Source of the DNA: Tritrichomonas foetus
Lineage: Eukaryota > Parabasalia > Tritrichomonadida > Tritrichomonadidae
Direction of reading: 5' to 3'
Length of the DNA: 64,000 nt
Assembly: GCA_001839685.1 (NCBI GenBank)
Contig: MLAK01000688.1
Coordinates: 1-64,000 of the forward strand
Below the pieces are notes generated by a model that worked only from the letters and a program-made list of their open reading frames with translations, made no database searches and was not told the origin of the DNA. The number at the start of each line of letters is the position of its first letter. The first letter of the stretch is position 1. The translations under genes and the position numbers were made by a program. Below, one piece after another: positions 20,601-29,634 of this stretch.

Positions 20601-20831
20601 GAAAGAAATTTCTTTATCGCCTGAAGTGATTTTGTCGATGACCACCTGCCTAGCATTTAAAAAAATTACTGGCGGGGGGTGTGGAGTTGCCGCAGTGATA
20701 TCGATATCTGTAAATCCCTTTATTTCTAAAGGTTCCGCTTGGACGGTGACATTTACATGCTGTTTTGCAACATGCAGTGACGCCTCCAGCGACATTAAAA
20801 ATTGGAGATCTTTTTGAATGAAAATCAGCAT
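17664..20831 (-). CDS. TAF2: TAF2, TFIID subunit (M1-aminopeptidase-like)
   Basis: 1055 residues. The first ~500 residues follow the M1 aminopeptidase fold as used in TAF2: a beta-rich N-domain with GPSGWFPCIDTIAQRSFFSL, then the catalytic-like domain with QWLQHGIVSYFAEIFATSIY. The zinc motif HExxH is missing, as in all TAF2 proteins, so no peptidase activity is expected. The C-terminal half is helical-repeat-like, and the last 80 residues are Ala/Gln-rich with a polyglutamine run coded by CAG/CAA repeats near 17800-17840, ending GSIKITLKKK. In animals and yeast TAF2 is part of TFIID and helps read the initiator. The start at 20831 is supported by an initiator-like element just upstream. Undetermined bases lie immediately after the stop. 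Confidence 0.85.
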   Translation of the reverse strand: MLIFIQKDLQFLMSLEASLHVAKQHVNVTVQAEPLEIKGFTDIDITAATPHPPPVIFLNARQVVIDKITSGDKEISFQYIDSHAALLFKSGPLVRDASHFAAVSQIVNESPDLVIPHEGIYPVSLHIEFHVKSGATSIVNKNGIIFSDNRVDGPSGWFPCIDTIAQRSFFSLTVTFSANFVCVGPGESNLVAVDPQAKTNTMSYKIKYPVSASAIGFALGPFISQPLQAPSEQLRNDIIMYYIGSVDESFRNTLEPVPQMLQKITEKFSFEEPFYTTISFVSLPFLTETVLMPNVVFLPPSLNCPLGNVNIIYDVVIKLTEALIGLFIYYIFPVGDVRDQWLQHGIVSYFAEIFATSIYSDSFKLDRRWNDLNWLMTEDIFPSIVLYKIDPASGEPFRDQFLRVKAKLLLNMISTSMRNNGALQLVLLMRPLMKMCEEQTGFVTDRFFMDLVRFCPNINFKTFRQQWLYSNGFPIFTYNFTNDNRHNNMKLVLAQTPSCKTNVPFFTGNILVHLRDLEQPYEFQFAVENQIQLQQFNYFAHRRKTKTKKFTYVNGTETQVFVHHAVMWIILDHSMTWLCRVRPRLPEFMIIYQLDLLHNVFAQHEAISSLEDFKDTENTLTKLTEMLKDDKVFYGVRKHIARALAKFNSEQTEFKHMQILMDWYKSQFMQFNTQTQQYTAKPHDFHDTPRHFVQLEVIKSLSIIRDSQNYTPDIIVKLLIQILEQANNNSNNMYNDDYFNAEVILAFGRLRTESESYYNQTSSLIMTKLSLHASIPSYCNIITSAGYTALTAIALKTEAFSPDVKEMRSVVLEDTNYFDCRASVFRNLLFLCLVEKGVTFAELVSDVKTLCLHGNHEVAAMCLREVYRFILNSVHVGDQDHFQTYLLAIPEGMTNEQVKKFLTSGPRALDIVETLWEILTVYGQHHKILRSEALRAYTALYGEKLPAPYQQKSTPSQVPIDLTAERSSGSVVQIDITRSAQARNAQAAQHAAAQAKAQAAAAAAAQQQQQQTQQQAVTQASEGAGTDENTGKEVAGEQQQPLGSIKITLKKKTEN

Positions 20832-21307
20832 GGCAAAGATGAAATCACAGAAAATTTTAACTTTTTCTTTTATTATCTGGCCTTGATATATGACCTAATA
20901 ATATCACAATAATGATCAACTTGAATTCCAGTATTATTTAATGTGTTCAAGGAATTTTCTTTGGTGTTTTTCCTAGAAATATTTTACTCTATTATCATCA
21001 TCAAATTATTCTCAAGTGCTCTCTCATCCAATCTAATATTGGATGTAAATTTCAAATTTCATTATTGGATTAAATACAAATGATGGTTGTATCTCATTAC
21101 AATAGTGCATTGTTTATGAAGCGTCCAAATTCACTAAAATGAATTCATTCTGTAACTGATATCAGAATGAAATTTCCATGGAACTTTTTGAATAGATTAA
21201 GTGGTATGAATTCACCTCTTTATTTATCTTTAAGGTGAATTGATTTTCTTTACTTAAACGTATATCCAAACGAAAGAAATTTAGAGTGATTCTCTCCTCT
21301 TACAAAC
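20832..21307. other. Divergent promoter region
   Basis: 476 bases between TAF2 (minus) and the next gene (plus). Apart from the TAF2 initiator-like element, no gene or repeat is seen. Confidence 0.6.
20835..20842 (-). promoter_or_regulatory. Initiator-like element for TAF2
   Basis: Read on the minus strand, TCATCTTT ends three bases before the TAF2 ATG at 20831. It matches TCA(C/T)(A/T) and favours this ATG over the one 12 codons inside. Confidence 0.5.
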
Positions 21308-22735
21308 ATGGACGAATCACACACTCAACAGCTCTCTCGACAGATTTCAATCGATTTGCAATTTTTTAAAGCATCACCTTTGCTTTCATTCGAAAAGGAC
21401 AAAGTTCTCCAAACATTTCCAATGAAAAAAGGCAGGGAGTCTCTTTTTACGGGTGGAGATTCATCAAAATACCTTGATAGACACCCTCAGTTATGCGCTC
21501 CTGACCCAAGCACGCAAAATGTTTTCCGCGGAACAATTCCAATCACATTCGACTCGATTAAATTGTTTGACGTGCCAACCGAAAGCAACCAATCATTTTT
21601 CATCGAAATACAAGTATCAAAATCGCCTCTAATAAACGGATGGTTTCTAATTTCAGACGACTATAAAGTTTTTTTTAATGAATCAGATAATTCGGCTGAA
21701 CCTCTGCCAAAAGGTGAAACCATTTCAATTACTGACAGAAGATATCTCAAGGTTGGCGGCCTAGACAAGAAGTTTTTCTTTTGTTCTAATAATTCCAATA
21801 AATCAGAATCCAAAGGCAAGAAATTAAATCAAGATATTATTAATTTATTTGAAAAGTATGCCGGCAAGAAAAGATGTCTTTCCTATGAGTTTTTGGCGAA
21901 ATCTATATTAATTTCTGGGAAATATCCAACTTTATGTTCATCAACACTTTCTTTCTATCGTACTATTGTAGAAAATCCACAATTTTTATTTATTTATTCT
22001 CTTACTTCACCAGCAAAACAGAACCAAAATAATGAGGACGATGAAAATGAATTCAAAATTCAAAATGACTTCATTGCTGATGATTTTCACTCATGGATTG
22101 AAGCAGCTGGTCATTATTTGAAAACAATGTTTCCTGTTATGGCTTTCCAATATTTTTCTTCATTGAAAAGATTATCTTATGCTTTCAGGGATGATAAAGA
22201 TCACTTTTTGACCCAACTTGTGTTATGTGTTCTTCAGGACGATCAGAATGTTATCAAAAAGTTAGATAATTTCACATCATTTTTGGACACATATGAAATG
22301 ATTCTAAATCAAATTTCAGAACTAGAATTTTCTCCACTTTCCCAATTTCTCTTATCAACTCTACTTGTTGAAGCAAAAAGAGCACATCCTGAATCACGAT
22401 CACATTATATTGTGTTTGGTCGTATATTTAAATTACTTTTGTCCAGAATTATTGATGAAAATGTGATTCATATCGAAAAACTTGATAGAGTTGCCCAACT
22501 CTGCAATTTCACCGATCAAGTTCCACAAAATATTTCTGAAAGCTTCATTCAAATTATAGACGAGATAACCGAATTTAAAGGCAAGCTTTATCTTAAAAAA
22601 TCTGCTTTTACATCATTCACGTCGGTCTCTGCAATTATTAGAAGAGTTTTTAATAATCCGGAACAATTTTTGGATATTATTCAATCCTTCGATTTTGCTC
22701 AACTCCTTGAACAGTATCGACAAAAACTTCAATAA
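21308..22735 (+). CDS. Protein of unknown function, 475 residues
   Basis: The frame starts at ATG 21308 and is well balanced, so it is surely coding. I do not recognise the family. Residues 1-160 are mixed and beta-like (IPITFDSIKLFDVPTESNQS, FFIEIQVSKSPLINGWFLIS). An acidic Asn/Glu linker lies near 240 (QNQNNEDDENEF). Residues 250-475 are strongly helical, with regular hydrophobic spacing and a Phe/Leu-rich end (IIRRVFNNPEQFLDIIQSFD). The helical half recalls the all-helical fold of RasGAP-like or HEAT-like domains, but no diagnostic residues such as an arginine finger could be placed. No membrane segment. Confidence 0.7.
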   Translation: MDESHTQQLSRQISIDLQFFKASPLLSFEKDKVLQTFPMKKGRESLFTGGDSSKYLDRHPQLCAPDPSTQNVFRGTIPITFDSIKLFDVPTESNQSFFIEIQVSKSPLINGWFLISDDYKVFFNESDNSAEPLPKGETISITDRRYLKVGGLDKKFFFCSNNSNKSESKGKKLNQDIINLFEKYAGKKRCLSYEFLAKSILISGKYPTLCSSTLSFYRTIVENPQFLFIYSLTSPAKQNQNNEDDENEFKIQNDFIADDFHSWIEAAGHYLKTMFPVMAFQYFSSLKRLSYAFRDDKDHFLTQLVLCVLQDDQNVIKKLDNFTSFLDTYEMILNQISELEFSPLSQFLLSTLLVEAKRAHPESRSHYIVFGRIFKLLLSRIIDENVIHIEKLDRVAQLCNFTDQVPQNISESFIQIIDEITEFKGKLYLKKSAFTSFTSVSAIIRRVFNNPEQFLDIIQSFDFAQLLEQYRQKLQ

Positions 22736-23053
22736 TTTGTTAAATATATTATGAGAAAAATGAGTTTTTATTTTCTTTTGGCTTTTGCTTTCTTACTTTA
22801 ATTTATTTTGTTTCATTTGTTTAAATGCATTCTTTTGGTTATAATTTAGTATCTTTTGAAGATTATCATATACAGATGTATTTTAGTTGGTAATCATTAA
22901 TATAGGTTATCAGTATGTATATGTAATATATATTTTTTACTTACAAGGTGAGGAGTCATAAAGAAGAGAAGAAAAACATAAATTCGAATATGAACTTTTT
23001 CTGATAAGGTCAATTTGGGAAATTACGTTTAAAAATTCGGGATTTTATTTAAA
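22736..23053. other. Intergenic region
   Basis: 318 bases, AT-rich. No gene or repeat seen. Confidence 0.65.
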
Positions 23054-23710
23054 ATGGCGAACTTTGATCTTGTCAGCCAAAATATGGGCCTTTTATTGCG
23101 CGATGTTAAAAACCTATCACCAATTATTAGAAAAGATTTAGCCTCAGTCAACGAGAAAGACAGATCCGTTGGATTTTTATGTGAACAATTATCAGAAAGC
23201 TGTCAAGTCACTTCCCAGCACCAACGACCAACAGTACAATCAGCACTAATCGGTTTCGCCACAATTTTAGCACGCGTTGAACTTGCCAGAAAATCGTTGT
23301 ATCAAAGAATTTCACCATTGGCCGGAAACTTCCTTTTGACGCCAGCTAGTCAAGTACAACAAGTTTCAACAGCAATAAAAAAGAGAGACACAATTCTTAA
23401 AAAAGCCCAAAGGCTTCCGCCTGCCCAAAATGACCCAAAAGCTGCACAAAATAATGCAATTCGAACACAGGCGCAACAATTAAATGCCCAGGCTATTCAA
23501 GAAGTACGTGCATGGTCTGCAACTTATCATGAAGACATAAGAAAGTCTTTTCGTGAATATGCACACGCACAAATGGAATTTGCTGCAAAAGCACTTGAAG
23601 AGTGGTCAATTTTTATTGAAGATTTGACGCTTCTCGATTTCAATCGTGATACAGACGAAATAATTACTATGCTGGAAGAAGGAGGCGGCGTAGTGGATCC
23701 AAACCAATAG
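23054..23710 (+). CDS. BAR-domain protein, FAM92/CIBAR-like
   Basis: 218 residues, almost wholly helical and charged, with long amphipathic stretches (GLLLRDVKNLSPIIRKDLAS, VARVELARKS type spacing) and a C-terminal helix YAHAQMEFAAKALEEWSIFI that resembles the end of FAM92/CIBAR BAR domains, where a similar 'MeFhAKALE' pattern occurs. BAR domains bind and bend membranes as dimers; CIBAR proteins act with Chibby at the ciliary base. A basic linker with Pro/Gln lies in the middle (KKAQRLPPAQNDPKA). The assignment rests on this pattern and overall length, so a different helical-bundle protein is possible. It stands alone on the plus strand. Confidence 0.5.
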   Translation: MANFDLVSQNMGLLLRDVKNLSPIIRKDLASVNEKDRSVGFLCEQLSESCQVTSQHQRPTVQSALIGFATILARVELARKSLYQRISPLAGNFLLTPASQVQQVSTAIKKRDTILKKAQRLPPAQNDPKAAQNNAIRTQAQQLNAQAIQEVRAWSATYHEDIRKSFREYAHAQMEFAAKALEEWSIFIEDLTLLDFNRDTDEIITMLEEGGGVVDPNQ

Positions 23711-23854
23711 AATATGTTTTATTTTAAATTAATAAACACTTGTTTTTCATCTATTTATCAAGCATTTTATCTTTTTTTCTTTTTCGAAGAGTAAACTTTC
23801 CAAAATCTAAATTTCAAATGAACGTAAGTGAAATAAGAAATAAAATCATAAGAA

Positions 23855-24281
23855 ATGAAATCATTAGAGATTAAATCATCAGAGATACAAAAAGAAAATT
23901 CAAAAGAAATAGATAGATCCACATCTTTTCCAGTAAAAATTTCGACTGATTTATTTACAACAGAAGATTTTTACAAGAAAGATTCACATAAACAAATTTT
24001 CACTGATTTTATTAAAAGAAAAATTCACGATAGAGTTTGTTAAAGGATGCATTAGATTAAGTGGTTATAGCTTTAAAAGAAGAAAAGATATGTATAAATT
24101 AAAGGATGGAAATTGATAGGAATCACAAAAGCAAATGACAGCATTATTCTTGATGAAATTCATGAGAAAAAATGAAAATGTGGATTGCGACTATTATACA
24201 AATATTCGCTCACATAATCTCATTAAATCTATTGAACTTATTAACACTGAAAAAAATTGGGATGACACAACGCCTATTTAA
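23855..24281 (+). pseudogene. Decayed gene, several frame changes
   Basis: Four protein-like stretches follow each other without gaps but in alternating frames: 23855-24043 (begins MKSLEIKSSEIQKENSKEID), 24045-24116 (GCIRLSGYSFKRRKDMYKLK), 24116-24175 (ITKANDSIILDEIHEKK) and 24135-24281 (ends NTEKNWDDTTPI-stop). Single-base indels at three places would join them. Each is richer in Asp, Cys and Trp than random AT-rich DNA. I do not recognise the family. It looks like a recently broken gene. Confidence 0.4.
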
Positions 24282-25068
24282 TAATCTTGAATTGTTTGGA
24301 AAATACTTCGAATATTAATTGTCATAATAATGATACAGAATTTTTGGCATATTTTCCAATGATGTGTTAAGTTAACACTGTTAACTTGATTAGCTCAATC
24401 ATATACATATATTATAAGTATATTAGTAAAAATGATTTCTATTTATTCAGTCTTCTCAATGTCGAAAAAATAATAATCATGAAATATATAGACAAAATAA
24501 TTCTTTAAATAGAATCAAAGTTATTTCAAAAATGAATCATGGAGTAAGAAAATGTCGAAAAAACTCATCATATTAAGTGATTAATAAATGATTCATTACC
24601 GTAATAATAATGATGTTTTTGGGAAGACTCAAAAACCTATTTCAATGAGATGAAAATTTTGACACCTTTCTTGATATAGTAGAGATAGAGAGAGAGAGAG
24701 ATCAATCCGGTCGAAATTTTGACCGAGTTACATAAAGAAAAATGAATTAAGAACTTTTTCAGATACCATCTCTTCTCAAATGGTTGATACAAGACCAAAT
24801 AAGCATTAAATATTTTCAAATATATACTCAAATGATGAATAATTTTCAGAGCCACATGAAAATTTTCAGTTTATCAAGATTTACATTATAAAGGCTTTTA
24901 TCTGATGTTGAAATGTATTTAATAGAATATTAATATATTAATAGTTTTTTATAATAGATAGAAATTTATAATAAACTATAATTGATTGATATTATTCTTT
25001 AAATATCGTGATATAATAACAAACACAAAAATTACATCGATACTAATTTGAAACAATTTTGTTACACT

Positions 25069-25079
25069 TCACTTCATTA
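25069..25079 (+). promoter_or_regulatory. Initiator-like element
   Basis: TCACTTCATTA lies 11 bases before the ATG at 25091. It is a strong match to the extended trichomonad initiator (TCA-pyrimidine-T-W-Y followed by CATTA). Confidence 0.55.
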
Positions 25080-25090
25080 AAATAAAATTC

Positions 25091-26401
25091 ATGTTTTGGA
25101 AAACAGAGCGATCTGCCGCAGTCCTCCGTGTAAATTATATTATTACGGAAAAGTCACCGAACCAAGAAATCGCATTTCAATGTAAATATGTCAGAAAAAC
25201 CAAAAAAAATGAATCCCCATTTGTCAAATTCGAAAAACAGCACGCAATGATTGATTATTGTTTTGAATTAAACCCAAAATTCGTTGTTAGACACGGCCTC
25301 TGGAAATCGAAAACGTTTGATCTTGTTTTAAATCTGAGGCGATCGAATTCAGTTAGCAAACTCTATCGTTGGAAGGTTGATATTTCACCTCTTTGTCAAC
25401 GCGATTTAATTGAGCAGCAACTTCGTGCCAGTTTTCCTGATTTTGGAACACTCCAATTATTTATCACTTTATTTAGGGGCAAGAAAGCGAACATTCCACC
25501 ATTTTCAACAGCTCCATTTGAAACGCGTTCGAAATATCGAGCGAGGGCTTACACAAATCCATCAGGGCCAGTTTCGACATATGAATTTGATGAAAATGAG
25601 AAAGATCAAAGATCTGGGCTGCTTCATGGCCTGTATTCACTCAAAAATATGTATGCAGCTGATTTGTATCAAGAAAATAAAAATCCTCGTGGACAAAAAG
25701 CTGGAGGAAAAGAATCTGATAATTTTTATGAAAGTTTAGCCGATTTGTGCCAAGGAATGATTCTTGATCAGCCGCTGTATGAAAATGGCGTTCCATTTTT
25801 CGGAACACGAGTTATTTTCGAATTTACTCGACAACCTCGTGGAACTTCATTCGAAAATGCTGTCACTCAAATTTATACAACTATTGAACAAAAATCACAA
25901 AGTGATTTGGCATCATTAATTTTTGCATTAGTTAATTCAGTTTATATAACAATAACTTTAAGATTCAACGGATTTCCATATACAAATTCACGCCACAACT
26001 TAGAAAAGCAGATGCATGCTCTGTTTGATAAGGCGCTCAATCAAATCAAGAAAACTTATTTCAAAACTGAAACAATTTCGCATAATCAATTAAATGAAAT
26101 GAATGAAGTTTTTGACCAGATTGATGGAATGGCTTTCTCAAATTATATTTCAGGATTGATTTTATTTGCCGCGATTGCGGACATGAAGCCTAAACTCACA
26201 AAAGAATACATATCATTCTTTGATATTGAAGAGATGCCATTTATTGATATGTCATTGTGTCAAACTGATGCTGAGTATTTCCTCGAACCTTCACAAAGGT
26301 CGAAAACGTTGCATGAATTGATTGACGAGGCCCCAATTCCACCTATAACATTCAGTAGCATTATTGACATCAAATCTCTCATGCAAGAGCAAACTCAGTA
26401 A
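25091..26401 (+). CDS. Unknown protein, possible NT-C2-like N-terminus
   Basis: 436 residues from an ATG with a good initiator-like element 11 bases upstream. Residues 1-125 look like an all-beta domain (FQCKYVRKTKK, then FELNPKFVVRHGLW and FDLVLNLRRS), and the pattern is compatible with the NT-C2 membrane- or protein-binding domain seen in many protist proteins; this is a weak resemblance. A linker rich in charged residues follows (about 150-220). Residues 220-430 are helical with regular hydrophobic spacing (SDLASLIFALVNSVYITITL). No signal peptide or membrane helix. If the C2-like reading is right, it may be a cortical or vesicle adaptor. Confidence 0.55.
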   Translation: MFWKTERSAAVLRVNYIITEKSPNQEIAFQCKYVRKTKKNESPFVKFEKQHAMIDYCFELNPKFVVRHGLWKSKTFDLVLNLRRSNSVSKLYRWKVDISPLCQRDLIEQQLRASFPDFGTLQLFITLFRGKKANIPPFSTAPFETRSKYRARAYTNPSGPVSTYEFDENEKDQRSGLLHGLYSLKNMYAADLYQENKNPRGQKAGGKESDNFYESLADLCQGMILDQPLYENGVPFFGTRVIFEFTRQPRGTSFENAVTQIYTTIEQKSQSDLASLIFALVNSVYITITLRFNGFPYTNSRHNLEKQMHALFDKALNQIKKTYFKTETISHNQLNEMNEVFDQIDGMAFSNYISGLILFAAIADMKPKLTKEYISFFDIEEMPFIDMSLCQTDAEYFLEPSQRSKTLHELIDEAPIPPITFSSIIDIKSLMQEQTQ

Positions 26402-27720
26402 GACCATGCAATATAATATTATATGAATGTAAATAAAGAAAAATAATATTTTAAAATATTGTTATTTTCTTGTGTAAATTGTCTTTATCATTACGTTGAT
26501 TGCTATTCGATTATTTAGCAGTGCTCAGACTAATTTCATATTCGTCTTTCGAATCAAAATAATTTCGATTCAAAACAGTATTTTTGAATACTTTTTGAAT
26601 ACTTTTTGAATACTTTTAGCTGACAACCTTCACCTTGGCCATCTTTCAGAATTTCGAGGAAATGAATTTAAAGATTTTCAAATTGATTTTATTTCATTAT
26701 TATAAAAATGAAATTTATATCGTATTGTGAATATGATATTTTTCAAGGGTGTCAGAAGATATAATCAAAATAATTTATAGTGATTTCAATACAATTCATT
26801 CAATTATTATCCTGTAAAACTTTTTGATAGCATGTAAATAAACCATATCTAATGTCCACTTGATTGGTCGACATAATTATTGTACAAAATCACTAAATGT
26901 CACAACGAATAATAATATCTGAAACAAATTAAATATCTTGGGTGCACATCAGAAAACTTGGAAAAAACTGCCAAAATATCCAAAATGAATAGAATTTAGC
27001 TAAAATAGTTAAATGCGTTTTTCTCTATAAAAATAATGTTCAATACAAAAGTATTCATCGAAAAGCAATTTCAAAATATTATCAAATATTATATAGCAGT
27101 ATATTATGAAAAATTTAATTTTAATATGGAGAATTCTAGAATTATAGTTTTTTGACATTTTCTTATTTTTGAAAGTAATAATCATTCAAATGTTTTAGGA
27201 AAGAAATAATACAATCAATGATTATAAACCATTTAATTTTTAAATAACGATTATATCTAACCTTTCAAATTTCACAGTTTTGATTCACAATTTTTAAACG
27301 TAAGGGTTTACAAAAGTAATTTTTTTAAATACATTCAATATTCAATAAAACATAATTTATAAACCATATAAAATATTTCAACATTCACTTTTTCAATTTA
27401 ACATAAACATGAACTATCAAAAATCCCAAGTTTTCAGAAGCATAATAACTGACAATCTCTTTCAAAACTGGAAATTGCTTCTTACAAAATATTATTCAAA
27501 TATTTCCCAATACATTTCTGAAACACCATTTTTTACAAATCCATTGAAAAATTATTTAATTCCGTCAAGAAAATTCAACAAATAAACAATCATTTCTAAG
27601 TTTTCCTAAACCTTGTTTATAGAAAAAGTGGACAGACAAGACGGCCATTTCATACTTGGAATATTCCACATTCGGCGCTTCACCCTCCCTCTTCCACAAG
27701 AGGCCTTACAACAACTTCCA
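26402..27720. other. Intergenic region
   Basis: About 1.3 kb. It contains a small 11-base tandem repeat at 26581-26613. Towards the end (27641-27720) the DNA already looks coding in the frame of the next kinase, see that entry. Confidence 0.55.
26581..26613. repeat. 11-base tandem repeat, three copies
   Basis: Three perfect copies of TTTTTGAATAC in a row, in an otherwise plain intergenic region. Confidence 0.8.
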
Positions 27721-28818
27721 ATGCAAGTTCCTGATCTCAAATCACCTTCTCGTAAGCAAGTGAATGATTATCTACTTCTTCAAGCTGTTGGCAAAGGCGC
27801 CTCATCGAAAGTTTTTCTTGGTGTTGATGTCAACACATCTCAAAACTACGCTCTGAAACAAATCAAAACATCATACGACTCCATTTATTTCAATAATAGT
27901 ATCAGCTATTCCGGATTGAATGAAATTGAGGGCAACGATAGAAATTGTGGGAGTAATTTGACCTATTTGTCAAATTCACCTTACTTATGCCAATTTGAAC
28001 GGGAGGTAAATTTAATCAGAAGGTTAAAACACCCTTCAATCATCAAAATGATTGAAGTTCTCCATGCGGTAAACGATAACAAAGCCTTTATCGTGCTTGA
28101 ATGGGCAGATTGCGGAAGTTTACGAAACGCCATAAATAACAATTACGATTTCACAGATAAGCAGCTCGCCTCGATATTCAAACAAGTCACCCTTGGCTTA
28201 CAGTATTTGCATAAGCAAGGGATCGCGCACCAAGACATCAAACCATCAAATCTACTGCTTTTTTCTGATGGATCAGCCAAAATTTCCGATTTTGGCGTCG
28301 GCCATTCTTTTGAAAGCGCAGATACGGTTTACGGTTCGCCTGCTTACCAAGCACCCGAGTTTTTTGCTGATTCTGACGAGATAATCGACCCAAGTAAAGA
28401 AGATGTTTGGAGCCTCGGAATTTCACTATATGAGGCCAAGTTTCAGCGGTTACCGTATAATGGTGAAAATTTCTTTGAAATTGCAAATGACATCATGACA
28501 CGAGACCTTGAAATGCCGGATGATGTGTCGCCTCTACTTGCTGACCTCATCCAAAAAATGCTTGAAATCGATTCAGACCAAAGAATCTCCATCGATGAGA
28601 TTCTCGAACATCCTTTCTTTGAAATCCTCAATTCATCAGAGAAAAGTGAAGCGAACAATAACCACTCTGAAAAAGTTCTCTTTCATTTACCAATAATTCA
28701 TGGAGATTATCCCGAAGACGACATTCCTATTAAACACTTAAGTGCAAGAGTGTGCAGCGAAGACCATTCTTTCTTATCACCAAATTTATCAAACTCACTT
28801 CTTCGAAGCAGATTATGA
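27721..28818 (+). CDS. LKB1/CAMKK-like protein kinase
   Basis: 365 residues from the first in-frame ATG. The kinase domain fills residues 15-300. The glycine loop is GKGASSKV (24 on), the ATP lysine K46, the catalytic loop HQDIKPSN (H170, D172), DFG at 190-192 and the activation segment end GSPAYQAPEFF. The GSPA(Y/F)QxPE signature, the spacing of DVWSLGISLYE and the ending ISIDEILEHPFF are those of LKB1 and CAMKK, the kinases that switch on AMPK-type kinases. The usual HRD Arg is Gln. A 50-residue insert sits after strand 3 (from about 55 to 90). Upstream, the same frame stays open and protein-like (VDRQDGHFILGIFHIRRFTL) back to 27613 but has no ATG, so the true N-terminus is uncertain. An initiator-like TCATTTCT lies at about 27590. 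Confidence 0.75.
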   Translation: MQVPDLKSPSRKQVNDYLLLQAVGKGASSKVFLGVDVNTSQNYALKQIKTSYDSIYFNNSISYSGLNEIEGNDRNCGSNLTYLSNSPYLCQFEREVNLIRRLKHPSIIKMIEVLHAVNDNKAFIVLEWADCGSLRNAINNNYDFTDKQLASIFKQVTLGLQYLHKQGIAHQDIKPSNLLLFSDGSAKISDFGVGHSFESADTVYGSPAYQAPEFFADSDEIIDPSKEDVWSLGISLYEAKFQRLPYNGENFFEIANDIMTRDLEMPDDVSPLLADLIQKMLEIDSDQRISIDEILEHPFFEILNSSEKSEANNNHSEKVLFHLPIIHGDYPEDDIPIKHLSARVCSEDHSFLSPNLSNSLLRSRL

Positions 28819-28927
28819 ATTTTCACATTTCTTTGTTTTTAATGCGATATATAATGTTTACATTAGCCTTCTATTTGCGGTTCCTTTTTTGTTATAAAAT
28901 AAAAATAATATTCTGTCAAAAGTTATC

Positions 28928-28930
<3 letters not shown>

Positions 28931-28970
<40 letters not shown>
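28931..28970. repeat. Run of 40 T
   Basis: Uninterrupted T from 28931 to 28970, about 110 bases behind the kinase stop. Read on the minus strand it is a poly(A) tract. No retroposed gene or duplicated flank was found beside it. Confidence 0.9.
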
Positions 28971-28975
<5 letters not shown>

Positions 28976-29068
28976 TCGTCATTTTTTGTAGATACTTTAA
29001 CTCCTTTGTTATATGAATTGCAGAGGGATCAAACAAATAACTGTTTGACAAAATACTTCGTTTAAATA

Positions 29069-29381
29069 ATGTTCAATAAAATTCACAAAGCATTAAATGA
29101 CAACACCAAATATTTTCGGGGATCTAATAACTTATGGAAAATAGGTTCATGTTCAACATATAATGTTGATAGATATAATATTGGAAAATCAATTGATTTC
29201 ATTCATTCATTTTGTAAGTATATCTTTCATCGAAGTCTTTTGTAGATATTTTAATATTTTCAATGACAAGGGCGATGAAGAAAAGGTGAACAAAAAATTG
29301 ATATTATCTATTATTTCCGATATGTATTTCATATGTGGAATGAACACTGACCAAGAATGTATTCTTTTCTCACGAAAATGA
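29069..29381 (+). pseudogene. Relic gene with one frameshift
   Basis: An ATG at 29069 opens a 58-codon protein-like frame (MFNKIHKALNDNTKYFRGSN onward) that stops at 29245. In the neighbouring frame the protein-like reading goes on at once (RYFNIFNDKGDEEKVNKKLI) and ends at 29381. One indel near 29240 would join both into about 100 codons. Family not recognised. It could be a small gene or the broken start of a larger one. Confidence 0.4.
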
Positions 29382-29634
29382 ACCAAAGTGATAATGACAT
29401 CTCTGAGAAATAGAATACTAAGAAAGAATCATTTTATTGTGATTGAACATTTTGGGAATTATTTGGGGAAATTCACATTAACAAAGTAGTGAAAATATTT
29501 GAACTCCATTGATGATAATTGTAATCCAATTACTACAAAATCATTGCTTGATGTTTTTTCAAAATAAATCTGTTCAATATCATTTCCAATGAAAAAACAT
29601 ACTTAAAGTAAAACAGAAATAAAACGATATATTT

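Larger units (their letters stand above)
23711..25090. other. Intergenic region with gene relic
   Basis: About 1.4 kb. A frame-shifting protein-like relic fills 23855-24281. The rest shows only AT-rich DNA and a short GA repeat near 24682-24702. Confidence 0.55.
28819..29634. other. Intergenic region with T40 run and gene relic
   Basis: Contains a 40-base T run and a frameshifted relic, both listed separately. Nothing else seen. Confidence 0.6.
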
